A stretch of DNA of 64,000 nucleotides from Isoetes taiwanensis (lineage: Eukaryota; Streptophyta; Lycopodiopsida; Isoetales; Isoetaceae), in contig JAJEKV010000522.1 of assembly GCA_021234155.1 (NCBI GenBank), positions 62,001 through 126,000 on the forward strand, in the 5' to 3' direction. Below the pieces are notes generated by a model. That model ran no database searches and was not told the DNA's origin. It worked only from the letters and a program-made list of their open reading frames with translations. A program made the translations under genes and the position numbers. Shown in pieces: positions 32,420 to 44,101 of the stretch (positions within the stretch are counted from its first letter, which is position 1; the number at the start of each line of letters is the position of its first letter).

Positions 32420-33655
32420 ATGAGGGACCAAGTTACGCGGTCATTTTGCAGCAAAAGAAACACGAACCCTCTACATGGCAAGATTCGCACCCCCGTTAAG
32501 GCCAATTCACTACGAACGTGTTGGACATGAGCTACTTTGGTGCGTCCGGAGCGAGGGTGGTCTTACGCCCACACTAAACTTGGTCTCCGTGGTAATGTCG
32601 ATGTTTTTCGAGTCCGTTGGCGAGTCGGATCACGCCAGGGTAGGGTGGGAGAGTTGCCCGTCGTGGCCAAGGACCTTCCGAGAGGACCTTTGGGACGAAC
32701 TTCTTCCGAAGGTTTTAGGGCTCCGCCTCTTCTGGCGCCAACGCCTCCCACTACTCATGACATTGTGCAAGATCCCTGGTCCAATCGACGGTATGGCCTC
32801 CAAAACACAAACCCCGTGGGTTGCTAGGTTATTGTAGGGTTTACGTTATGGAGGTCGAAGTTTTATTCATTGCACTTGAGACATGGTCAGAAGCCGCGAT
32901 TGAAAACCGAAGCAATAGAAACCGGCGAAATGGGGTTTGGATTTACCGAGGCGTGCTTTCCTACGGTGCTCCTCTAGAGGGCAAATGCCAATGCCTCCCT
33001 TCCCGAAACCCGGTTTCCCTATCCCACCATTGAATTCTCCATTCAAGTAACTTGCTTCGGAAAGCGCAGCTCAAAAAATTCAAGATCCGGTCCGGGAGAA
33101 CATATAAAACCACAAAAGTGTCTGCAATCGCCAGAAAACCAAGTGTTTTGTCGTTCGGGCAGTACAAAGGCCCCCGGAATGGAGATTTGACTTCGCCATG
33201 TCGTCCAAAACAGCAAAATTACCTTAGGGACCAAGTTACGCGGTCATTTTTTGTAGCAAAAGAAACACGAACCCTCTACATGGCAGTATTCTGCACCCTT
33301 CGCTAAGGCCAATTCACTACGAACGTGTTTGACATGAGGTACTTTGGCGTGTCCGGGAGCAGGGGTGGTCTTCTGCCCACGAGACTTAGTCTCCAGGGTA
33401 ATGTTGATGTTTCGAGTCCGCTGGCGTAGTCGGATCATAGTTCCCGGTGGGAGAGTTGCCCGTCCCGTGGCGGGGACCTCGGAGAGAGGACCTTTGGGTC
33501 GAACCTGGAAGGTTTAGGGCTCCGTCATCCGCTTCAACGCCTCCCACTACCTCATGACATTGTACAAGATCCTGGCCCGACCCGGGGTATGCCCTCCAAA
33601 ACGCAAAACCCTCCGCTTTGCCGATTATTGTAGGGTTTACGCTTGCCTACCAAAA
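32420..33655 (+). repeat. R repeat, direct copies (one and a half units)
   Basis: The block GACCAAGTTACGCGGTCATT occurs at 32426 and 33239, a step of 813 bp. The first unit is partial at its left end. The second stops inside the unit at about 33655, where S begins. Short ORFs (for example 32475-32837, 120 aa) reappear in other copies in other frames, and I consider them non-coding. Confidence 0.85.
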
Positions 33656-33815
33656 TGTGGTCGGTTGCACTTGGGACTGGTATACCTTTTTCCAACATGC
33701 ATGCGAGCCATGGCAACTGAAATAACAGACTTTGGATCTACCATGATCCCGAATCATTCCAAAAAAATATTTGCTACTACAAAATGTGTTCTTGACTTCT
33801 AATTGCATTAATCGG
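33656..33815 (-). repeat. S spacer at the centre of inverted R arms
   Basis: Matches 19195-19335 in reverse orientation, including AACATGCATGCG and CTTGACTTCTAATTGC. It separates direct R copies on the left from inverted R copies on the right. Confidence 0.75.
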
Positions 33816-35830
33816 GAGCTCGGTAAATCCAAACCCCATTTTCGTGGGTTTTATTGCTTGGTTTTCAACTGCGGCTTCGGACCATGTCTCAAGTGCAACT
33901 GAATAAAACTTCGACCTCCATAACGTAAACCCTACAATAACCTAGCAACGCCCGTGGTTTACGCTTTTGAGGCCATACCGGGTCGATTGGACCAGGATCT
34001 TGCACAATGTCATGAGGTAGTGGGGAGTTGAAGCGAAGACGGAGCCCCAAAACCTTCCGGAAGAAGTTTGACCCAAAGGTCCTCTGCAGGAGGGTCCTCG
34101 GGCGGACGGGCAACTCTCCCACCCTCGGGCGGGTGATCGACTCGCCAACGGACTCGAAACATCGACATTATCACCCGAGACCAAGTTTCGTGGGCAGGAG
34201 ACTACCCCTGCTCTCGGGCGCCAAAGTAGCTCATGTCCAACACGTTCATAGTGAATTGCCCTTAGCGAGGGGTGCGGGGAATCGCCATGTAGAGGGTTCA
34301 GTGTTTCTTTTTGCTGCAAAAAGATGACCGCCGTAACTTGGTCCCTAGGGTAGTTTCGTTGTTTTAGAATGACATGGCAAAGTCAAATCTCCATTCCGGG
34401 GCCTTTTCTTGCCGGACGACAAAACACTTGGTTTTCTATCACGTCATTTAGGGGACATTTTCGCGGTTTTATATGTTCTCCGGACAGATCTTGAATTTTT
34501 TTGAGCCTACTTTCGAAGCAAGTTACTTGAATGGAGAATTCAACGGTCGGATAGGGAAACCGGGTTCCGGGAAGGGAGGCATTGGCATTTGCCCTCCCGG
34601 AGGAGCACTGGTAGGAAAGCCTGCCTCGGTAAATCCAAACCCCATTTCGTCAGTTTCTATTGCTTCTGGTTTTCAACTGCAGCTTCTCGACCATGTCTCA
34701 AGTGCAACTGAATAAAACTCGACCTCCATAACGTAAACCCTACAATAACCTAGCAACCCACAGGGTTTGCGTTTTGGAGGCCATACCCTGGTCAGATTGG
34801 ACTAGGATCTTGCACAATGTCATGAGGTAGTGGGAGGGCATTGACGCCAGAAGATGGATCCCTAAAACCTTCCAGAAGAAGTTCGTCCCAAAGGTCCTCT
34901 CTGGAAGGTCCTTGGCCAAGGACGGGCAACTCTCCCACCCCGGAACTGTGATCTGACTCTGCCAACGGACTCGAAACATCGACATTACCCTGGAGACCAA
35001 GTTTCGTGTGCAGAAGACCACCCCTGCTCCCGGATGCGCCAAAGTAGCTCATGTCCAACACGTTCGTAGTGAATTGGCCTTAGCGGAGGGTGCAGAATAC
35101 TGCCATGTAGAGGGTTCGTGTTTCTTTTGCTGCAAAAAATGACCGCGTAACTTGGTCCCTAGGGTAATTTCGCTGTTTTGAACGACATGGCGAAGTCAAA
35201 TCTCCATTCCGGGGCCTTTATGCTTGCCCGAACGACAAAACACTTGGTTTTACACCGCCGATTGCGGCAGGACACTTGGCGGTTTTATATGTTCTCCCGC
35301 ATGATCTTGAATTTTTGAGCTCGCTCCGGGCAAGTTACTTGAATGGAGAATTCAAGCGGCCGGATAGGGAAACAGGGTTCCGGGAAGGGGAGGCATTGGC
35401 ATTTGCCCTCCCGGGAGGAGACACTGGTAGGAAAAGCCTCGGTAAATCCAAACCCCATTTAGATGGGTTTCTATTGCTTCGGTTTTCAACTACTGACCTC
35501 TCGACCATGTCTCAAGTGCAACCGAATAAAACTTCGACCTCCATAACGTAAACCCTACAATAACCTAGCAACCCGCTGTGGTTTGCGTTTTTGAGGCCAT
35601 ACCCTCGGTCGGGATTGGACCAGGACCTTGCACAATGTCATGAGGTAGTGGGGGAGGGCGTTGGCCTTTAAGAGGAGCCCTAAAACCTTCCGAAGAAGTT
35701 CGTCCCAAAGGTCCCTCTGGAAGATCCTTGGCCACGGGGCGGGCAACTCTCCCACCCGGGCGTGATACGACTGCGCCAGCGGACTGAAACATCGACATTA
35801 CCACGGAGACCAAGTTTCAGGGGCGAAGGC
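33816..35830 (-). repeat. R repeat, inverted copies (two and a half units)
   Basis: CTCGGTAAATCCAAACCCC starts at 33819, 34625 and 35438, steps of 806 and 813 bp, all in reverse orientation relative to 32420-33655. The last unit is cut where the 19-bp minisatellite begins. Confidence 0.88.
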
Positions 35831-36690
35831 CACCCACGCTCCAACATGCCACCACATATGGCTTCAACATGCCAACGTAGGCTCCATGGGTCAAACATGC
35901 CACCTAGGCCCAACATGCCACGTGGCTCCAACATGCCACGTGAGCTCCAACATGCCAAGTTGGCTCCAACGCGTGCCACCTAGGCTCAAGCATGCCAAGG
36001 TGGCTCAAATATGCCACCTAGGCTCCAACATGCCATGTAGGGCTCCAACATGCCAACTAGGCTCCAACATGCCTCGTGAGCTCTAGCATGCCACCTAGGC
36101 TCCAACGTCCCACCTAGGCTCCAACATGCCAAGGTGGCTCCAACATGCCACCTAGGCTCAAAGCGTGCCAAGGTGGCTCAAACATGCCACCTAGGCTCCA
36201 ACATGCCACGTAGGCTCCCAACATGCCGCCACGCCCAACATGCCACCTAGCATGCCACCTAGGCTCCAACATGCCACCCGGCCCAAGCTGTGCCACGCGG
36301 AGGCTCCAACATGCCAAGTTAGCTCCAACGTGCCACCTAGGCTCAAGCATGCCAAGGTGGCTCAAATATGCCACCTAGACTCCAACATGCCACCAAGGCT
36401 TCAACATACCACGTAGGCTCCAACATGCCAACTAGGCTCCAACATGCCTCGTGAGCTCTAGCATGCCACCTAGGCTCCAACGTGCCACCTTGGCTCCAAC
36501 ATGCCACGTGGGCTCTAACATGCCACCTAGCATGCCACCTAGGCTCCAACATGCCACCTAGGCTCCAACATGCCACGTGAGCTCCAACATGCCAAGTTGG
36601 CTCCAACGTGCCACCTAGGCTCAAGCATGCCAAGGTGGCTCAGATATGCCACCATCAGCTCCAACATGTCATAAGGCAACATGCCACACG
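35831..36690 (+). repeat. 19-bp minisatellite, forward block
   Basis: Same unit as at 16975-18033 (CTCCAACATGCCACCTAGG and variants), with internal duplications of several units such as GCCTCGTGAGCTCTAGCATG at 36071 and 36446. Confidence 0.9.
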
Positions 36691-36945
36691 GGCATGTTTG
36701 AGCCTAGGTGGCATGTTGGAGCCTGGGGTGGCATGTTGGAACCCATGTGGCATGTTTGAGCCACCTGGCATGTTGAGCCGAAAGTGGCATGTTTGAGCCA
36801 ACCTACATGCCCGGACCCTAGGTGGCATGTTGGAGTCTAGTGTCATGTTGCCTAGGTGGCATGTTGGAGCCTAGGTGGCGTCTTTGAGCCACCTTGGCAT
36901 GTTTGAGCCTAGGTGGCATGTTGAGACCGCGATGGCATGTTTGAG
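36691..36945 (-). repeat. 19-bp minisatellite, inverted block
   Basis: From GCATGTTTGAGCCTAGGTGG onward every unit is the reverse complement of the forward block. The array therefore switches strand once, near 36690. Confidence 0.88.
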
Positions 36946-37470
36946 TTAATATGAACTCTAAATTAGCATTCAAATTTAAGTTGTTAATATTTATCTACAA
37001 ACATGCATAATAAAGGTCCGCTAACATATGAAGCGAGTTTGTTTAACGTCTGGCATAGGTTTTTTGCCCAACATATGTCTAATCTATGCCCAACTACTAG
37101 AGAACCACAATCTCGCCCTTTCCATAAGATCAAGGTTATTATTTTGGAGTGACCTAGTACTTGGGCAATCAAATTCCATAGCGATAAACAACTCCCCTTT
37201 GTGAATAGATTTAAGCCAAGGCGGGACCATAACGCCCGACCACAACAACTGGGCAAAGCTATCTAACCCAAAAGTTCTTTTTTTCAAACACTATCACAAG
37301 CACCTATAATGCGTCTAGCCAACGAGTCAAAATAATGCTCTAACTCCTGCTACGGTAACACCCGATAATCTGAGCACGTTTGTCGTGAACATTATATATG
37401 CTGAAAATTAAAATAATGCTTTTGCCACGCGTAAAAAATGAAATAATACTATACTATTGTATTCAACGGC
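36946..37470. other. LTR-element interior, no gene recognised
   Basis: AT-rich. The two minus ORFs of 90 aa (36984-37256) and 67 aa (37084-37287) overlap in different frames and match no family I can name. Confidence 0.3.
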
Positions 37471-37623
37471 CAAGATAAATAGCAAAATCCTGATCTCTCA
37501 GAATGTTTTGGCTCTTAGAATGAACGGTGGAGATTTGCAAAGAGATCAGCGTGAGAGATTGTGATCCGAGTCCTTTCACGTGATTGGCTCCTTCATCAAC
37601 GGCATTTCCCTCCCCCCTTTTTT

Positions 37624-37804
37624 TTCTTTCCCGCCCTTTGCCATGGCGATGGCAAATCCGGCAGTGGCACAACCTCTCTTTTCGTCTATCCACCCCAAAC
37701 CTGATCCTCTACCTTTCATCATTTCGCAGTCCCTAATCTGGCTTCTTCTCCGGCGCCCGACTATGCGTCTCGGCGGTACAAAGTTTGGGGAGTGGCGCCT
37801 TTAA
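37624..37804 (+). CDS. Possible first exon of a captured host gene
   Basis: From the ATG at 37643 the frame reads MAMANPAVAQPLFSSIHPKP, rich in Ala, Ser and Pro and poor in acidic residues, like a plant organelle-targeting leader. The frame continues to 37804 and a longer in-frame start exists at 37580. A pyrimidine-rich stretch lies upstream (37605-37630), as in many plant 5' leaders, and TTTTGTGCAG before AAGCCTGG at 38012 looks like an intron acceptor. No full protein was recovered and no family recognised. It lies between the two LTRs on the opposite strand to the element, so capture is possible. A chance ORF is also possible. Confidence 0.25.
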
Positions 37805-39650
37805 ACCCTCTTAACTTTCATCTTTGGCGCCACGGTAAGAGGTTTCTTACCCAAGAAGAGGTTTTTACGCCACAAAGAAGATATTTCATATTCGTCATTG
37901 CCCGCGATAAGAGGTTTCTTTGATGGACAAGCTTCAAAAGTAAGAGAATGCAGAACCGATTCTTTTGTATTGCCTTTGTTTCTTATTTTTACTTTGTTCT
38001 TCTTGTTTTGTGCAGAAGCCTGGTGAGCCCAAGGTGTCTGCGATTCCCTTGCTAGTTTGTGGGACTAGTAGCAAGAGTACAATGGAAGGTCCTTTCATAC
38101 ATCTTCTTTGGTAAAGCCACCGTGGGTCGAGGTAGAGATTCATAGTATTTTGTTCCATTACGCTCTCTTTTTAAGGATTTTCCTACAAATCATTCTTGAG
38201 TCTTGCCATTCTTGTTTCATCGGAAGGGTGGCCATTCTTATTGGGTCTACCGGAAAGCTTCGCCACAAGTCTTTTCCTCTCTTGTTGTACCAGAAGGATT
38301 GTTAGAAGAAGGATTGTTGGACAAGCATATTTGGTTTGTCTCTGGTGGTTTCCTTATTGAGGCCGAATAGCCATACCCGAGCGCCTTTTTATCATGAAGG
38401 TTTGATCTTTGTACCGGAGTATAAGCGGAAGCCGATCTCAGAATAATCGAGTCTAAAATGGAGTGTAAACGGACCGCAAACGTGATTCGAAGTAATCTCA
38501 CGGTTTCATTTGTTAAATGTTAAATTTATAAAAGGTATGAATGTAAATTTAATTGTTTATTTTGCATAGTTTATTCTTTACACCCTTGTGCATTCACCTT
38601 TTAGTTTTAAGTGTCCACTTTGCACCATTGGAACTTAGCACAAGAACTTAGTATGTATAAATGAGAATGGAGACAACATAATAATATATTATTGCCTTAT
38701 GGACTTGTTTGGGTTCGATTCCCAAAAAGGCTTTCTTTTTTACAATAAAAATATCATTACAAAATTCATAATATATTAGCTTTTAAATTGTGGTCTATAG
38801 TAATTTTTTTCTTAAATTTGTGCCATGTGTGGACATTTGATTTGTTAGAAGATATATTAGAAACAATACTTTGTTTTTTTTCTCGATGTAATAATAATTT
38901 TTTTTTATTTTAAAAAGTATGCCACGTGTCCATATTTGATTAGCTAGAATAATATTTTTTTATTTAAAAAGTATGCCAATGGTCAATATCTCATTAGTTA
39001 AACAACCCATTAAAAACTCACATTTTTTCTCGTGTTATAATATTACTTTTTACATGTTCTTATTTTAGGAAAACAATAGCTAGATTTCAATAACACATGT
39101 AGTGTTTCATAAATTAAAAAGGCCATGTTAGTTTTCTTAATTTTGCAAAAAACAACATTTGGCGGATGTCCATATTGAGAAAAAGAACATTTGAAAACAT
39201 TATTTTTCTATTTCCTCGTGTTCTTTTTTATAGTTCTTTATTTCTAGTGTTGTAATTTAGTTTTCAAGTGTAGTAAAAATTAAAATCTCTGGCGTGCTAT
39301 TTTAAAGATAAACAACGTGTGGTTTTACAAAAACAACGTGAAGAAAAAAGTACCGCGTTGACAAAAATTCACAAAAACTATATCAATTTTTTCCATGGCG
39401 TGGATTTTACGCCAAAAAGACCAGTGGGGAAATTTTTGTCAAAAACCACCGTCTCTTTGTGCAAATCGGATAAGCGGGCCCGTGGACTTTTGGGGCCATT
39501 TTCTTTGTTGTTTTTGGCATAAAACAACACTTAGTACAACTAAAAACAAATGTGGACCAAAAATTGGGGTCGATTGTGGTTGTTGAAGGCATATCTCCTC
39601 GTCATGATTACTTGCTTTTCGTAAGTGCATCTCCATCTAATACACGCGTG
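37805..39650. other. AT-rich interior with loose ~90-bp repeats
   Basis: At 38815-39000 the phrase AAAAAGTATGCCA followed by GTCCATATTTGATT or similar recurs three times (38820, 38917, 38967), a degenerate tandem repeat. Three short ORFs at 39319-39636 overlap each other on both strands and carry no domain. Confidence 0.35.
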
Positions 39651-42200
39651 TCATAGCCCATCACCCTATATTACTACAAGGTGGAATTATGGTATTCGAG
39701 ATTTGCCTTCTTAGTTGGCTCGTTGATGTCGGTCGTTCCTCCTTCTATTGTTGAGGCCACTCCGTGTCATGATGTCGATCAGAGTGTTCTGCTGCCACAA
39801 GATGTAGTGTTGCTTCGACAATGTCCACGGGTGCGGTGCTGATGATCTTGACATGGGGGTGTTGTCTCTTATTCGACATTGGGTGGATGGCTGGTCTTCT
39901 ACTTGAGGGCACTTAGAAAGTGTTTGGAGTCGAAGGTTTGCTTGGCCTCAGTGTCGTTCTCCCTCGTACTTGCTCTTCCATTTTGATCTTGGGCTATAGT
40001 TGTGCTTCTCGCTTCCTCCTTTCGTAGTGAAGTGAAGGAGCTTCGATCTAAGCGTTAAATCCGTAAAACATGACTCTAAACTCATGTTTCTCCACTATAT
40101 ATGTGGACACCCTAGATATACAATAGACATATCGCATTTACATTGGGATTTTAATTCATCCACTTTTCGAAACAACTCACGAAGATCTACTTAAATGTTT
40201 ATACTCCTTTAGGGTTTCCCCTCCTCCTATGTACGTTTGATTCTTCGGTTTTGTTGCCTCTTCTTCATTGCGGTTGACTCGGGATTCTTTGAGATCTTGC
40301 TACTATTGTTGAGCTTCATGTCTGTCAAGGCTTTCGTCACACCAAGTTGCGAAGAGTGTTCACGATGTGATCCCTTGAAAAGATGCTCCTCCTCCAATGT
40401 GTATGTTCGTAGTAGGAATGCGGTGACCTTCCGGCGTCCCTACATCTGATAATGTCGTTGCAAGGTTGCCGACGCGTCAAAGGCTTAGTTGATAAGCTTG
40501 AGTAGGGTTACCGGCGGCTGTTGCAGTCGGGCATTCTTGAATGTCTTTGAAGCTCTGGGATCATGGTCGGTAGGCAGGCATTGTCGTTCCTCCACAAGTT
40601 GAATTTCCCCCGCTGACTCTGTTGCTTAGGCTTTGCTTCATTAGTGGTGCCTCTCCTGTGCACGGAAGTGTGGTCATGTCCATTGCCTACCATGGCTCCC
40701 TTCCGGGTGCGCCTTTCGTGAGTTGTACACTGGCTAGGTCATCTCCTCCATGCCTTGGGTCCTATCCCTTCGTCACGCCCTCTTGGGCGTAGTAAGGTAA
40801 ATCCTTCCTTGGTTTCTAGGTGTTCCGGGTCCGAATTCTTGTTCGAGCGGAATATTTTCCTCCTTGATCTTGCTCCTAATGCTGATGTAGGCCTTCAAGT
40901 GGAGATGTTCCACGATATGCATCTCCTCCCCTCATGGTCTCCTACTTTTTGGAACCAGATGAAAGTTCTCTGCTGGTGCAAGGTAGGTGGAGGCTTGTCC
41001 TGATTAGCCTTAGGTGCTTTGTTGTTGCTTAGCTTGGTTGCTCCTTTTGTTGGCGTTGCATGGCGTTAAGCGAGCTCTTTGGGCTGCAAGGTCGTGGTGG
41101 TCTTCCCTCCGGTTTCTACGGCTCACGGTCGCCATGACTTCTCTCCTCGACGGAAGATTATGCCCCTCGGCCTAGCTCCGTGATGCTAATGCGGCATCGA
41201 TGTCTAACGTCTTCCGCACCTATATTTTGCTGCCTTTGCATTCTTCCATTTGAAACTCATGTGTCGCGTCAGTGGGTGAAGCGTCGAGATCCTCTTCGAT
41301 GTGAGCTCGTGGGCGTGGTAGCAGGGAGGTTGACATCTAGAAGAAATTCTTGATGCCGTTGGTTACCAATATTCTTCCCATTCGATGAAGATTGATGATA
41401 GGCGGTGGTGTCTGTTCTACTTTCGTTTGTCGATTGAGGGTGTTTGTCGTTGTGCTTCCCTCTCTTGGGTTTGCCTTTTCGGTCTCCTCTCCATACATGG
41501 TTGGGACCTTGATGTCTTCAAGAAGTTCGCCCTTAGCTTCGTCTGCGTGGCTCGCCCCGGGTCGCCGAAAAGTAACCCTCGTATATCCTAGAGTCTAAGA
41601 GTCTACTTGAAGGGTTCTCCTACAATATTGCGGGCTCTATAAGCAAAAGCAAGATGGCTCGGCGGCATTCTTGGAGGTATATCTATAATCTACAAGTCTA
41701 TGGACATTAGGGCGTGTGGTATGGCATGAAATAAAGGGTTGTTTTGCAAAACCTCCATGATGTTTGAGGCATACTCTAAGGTCCTAGCAAAGTTGGTTGG
41801 GGGGTCCAATATCTACACATGGAGTGACTTGAGCAGCTCTAGACTTTAGCTCCTTTCTAAGTATCGGCAATAGGGAGTGTCAATGTGGCTGACTATATAA
41901 GTCAAACTCTATTAGAAGGACACAAAATTAGGTCGGGGTTCGCCTTGGGCATGGCAGGAGGTGATGTCTGAAGAGTTGGACTTGGGTTGCTATCTTTGAG
42001 GTCTAGATGACTATAACAAAGGGGTGTTCTTGGGCACTTCTATCTAGGAGTAAGGCATCAGATTTGAGCGAGAGCAATACTTGCGAGCTACTAATGGGGG
42101 TATGCTTCTATCTACAAACAAACTATAGTTTGGAAAAACAATTCAAGGGTTTGAGCAATTTTGGTCATTTTGAGATGGGGTTTGACATTTCTATCTAATT
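39651..42200. other. LTR-element interior, 5' side; no gene recognised
   Basis: More GC-balanced than its surroundings, with scattered ORFs up to 82 aa on both strands (40755-41003 plus; 40508-40693 minus). If coding sequence of the element survives anywhere, this minus-strand stretch downstream of the primer site is the expected place, but nothing is recognisable. Confidence 0.3.
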
Positions 42201-44087
42201 TTGAGATCATAAATGGATTCTAGGCTGTCTAACGGTCCCTAACTTAACAAATTTCGAGGCGATTTGGAGCTCTGTAGCTCAAGTTATGGAGGTTCAAAAT
42301 TTGGAGGTCTCACACATTGCCCGGCCGAAAATGAGATTTTCATTATCTCTGTCTCGGTATGACGTGTGAGACATTGGCTCAAAATGGGTTAAACTTGTCC
42401 AATTTGGGTGATATAAGGTTCTAATCCTACTTATCTCGTCGAGTTAGGCAGAATGGACCCCTTATTTGGTCGATTTGGGCGATTTTGGGCACTTTTGGGG
42501 CATGGTCTCATAGCATGGTCTCACGTTAGCCTGGACCAGATAATGAACTTTTCATTTTACGTCTGGCAAGGACGTGTGAGACATCCCTCAAATTGGCCTA
42601 GGATGTCCATTTTTGACTAACACAAAAGCTAAAACTTACTAACTCAACTTAATTAAGTAACTTTATACACTTATAATTTACTCTAAAACACTTTGTATTA
42701 AACAAATTTTATCATTTACGAAATTAATAATGCTTTCGACTTTGATATGGCTAAGTGCATGTCTTTCTTCATTAGAGTTACTCCTTGGCGTGTCAGGCGT
42801 GGTACATTTGAGTCTTCAAAATGTTGGACCGGCTTACGCTTCTGCTTTCTGACCCCGGCCTCCGCTCTCGTTACGCCTCTCCTCTTCTTGTTTCCTTGAC
42901 CTCCCTTGGCCTTTTGGCTGTTTAAGCCTTGTCGAGGGAGTGGCTGATCCATTTTGCGCGCCACAGCGTCATGTCGATCGGAGGCTTCTCTATCAAGATC
43001 TTGTCTCTATCTAGCTTAAGGGTCTTGGTTCTAAGTTTAAGGCTTGGCCATTAATATTATCTAATATTATTAAAGCTTAAATCTAATTAAGATTATAATT
43101 CCAACATAAATGATGCCCAGCCCTGGATTGTTGTACGGGGGGTTTTTGGGGGTTCAACCTTGTGGGTGGGAGGTTCAATTCTGCTCTTTGTGGGAATTCT
43201 TTTTAAGATGAGGGTTTAAATAGATTGGAAAGCTAATCTAGCCAATTCCTAGGCTGAAATTGAATTACCAAGTTACTTTTCTAAAATTTTTTGACTTTTT
43301 AAACCTGTTTTGGATCAATGTCTCACCACGTCGCCCGGACATGTTTTGAGATGTTCAAAGCTTTTTAGATCAATGTCTCACACGTCCAAAACGGATCAAT
43401 GTCTCACCTGCGTCAGCGCCCGGGCATGTTTTGAGATGTTTAAAGCTTTTTCGGATCAATGTCTCCACCGCGTCGGCCGAGGCATGTTTTGAGATGTTCA
43501 AAATGTCACGCTAGCGCCCAGGCATATTTTGAGATGTTCAAAATCTATCCGATGCGATCAGGCATGTTTTGAGATGTTCAAAATCTATCGGGCGATGAGA
43601 TGTTCAAAATGTTCAAAACGGCCCGGGCATGTTTTGAGATGTTTCAAAATCCGTCCCCGGCGGCGATGTGAGATCATCTTATTTGGCTCACTAATTTTGA
43701 GATGTTCAAAATGCAACCGGCGCGCAGGCATGTTTTGAGATGTTCAAAATCTGTTCACTAATTTTGAGATGTTCAAAATCTGTCGCGCCCAGGCATGTTT
43801 TGAGATGTTCAAAATCTGTCCTGGCGCGACGTGTGAGACCATCCTATTTGGCTCACTAATTTTTGTCTTTAACTGTTACTAATTTACTCAGTATTTGGCT
43901 CACTAATTTTTGTCTTTAACTGTTACTAATTTACTCTAACTGTTACTAATTCACTTTAACTGTTACTAGCTTAGCATATACTACAAAAATGAGAAAAAAT
44001 TTCCCATTTCTCGAGGTTTGAGGATCCTATCAAGTTAGTAATTTGGGAGCATGGTCAGTGCTTTGCTCTTGGTCTCCAAGAACATTG
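42201..44087 (-). other. Leader region of the LTR element, next to the primer-binding site
   Basis: Contains repeated GACGTGTGAGAC phrases (42361, 42570, 43828) and the GTTTTGAGATG minisatellite described separately. At 43852-43975, TTGGCTCACTAATTTTTGTC and AACTGTTACTAATT blocks are duplicated two to four times. Confidence 0.4.
43310..43850. repeat. Irregular minisatellite with GGCATGTTTTGAGATGTTCA core
   Basis: About a dozen copies of GGCATGTTTTGAGATGTTCA plus AAATCTGTC or AAAGCTTTTT, separated by variable GC-rich pieces (GCGCCCGG, CGTCGGCC). The first copies alternate with GGATCAATGTCTCAC. Confidence 0.8.
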
Positions 44088-44101
44088 CTCTAATACCCAG
44101 C
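44088..44101 (-). promoter_or_regulatory. Primer-binding-like site
   Basis: On the minus strand, TGGGTATTAGAGCAATGTTC follows the LTR end CCACA after two bases. Plant LTR elements commonly use TGGTATCAGAGC, complementary to initiator tRNA-Met, and this differs by two changes. Confidence 0.6.

Noticed and set aside
32475-35979. ORFs of 60-125 aa in the R repeat
   Set aside because: Different R copies open different frames over the same DNA, so no one frame is conserved. No domain is recognisable.
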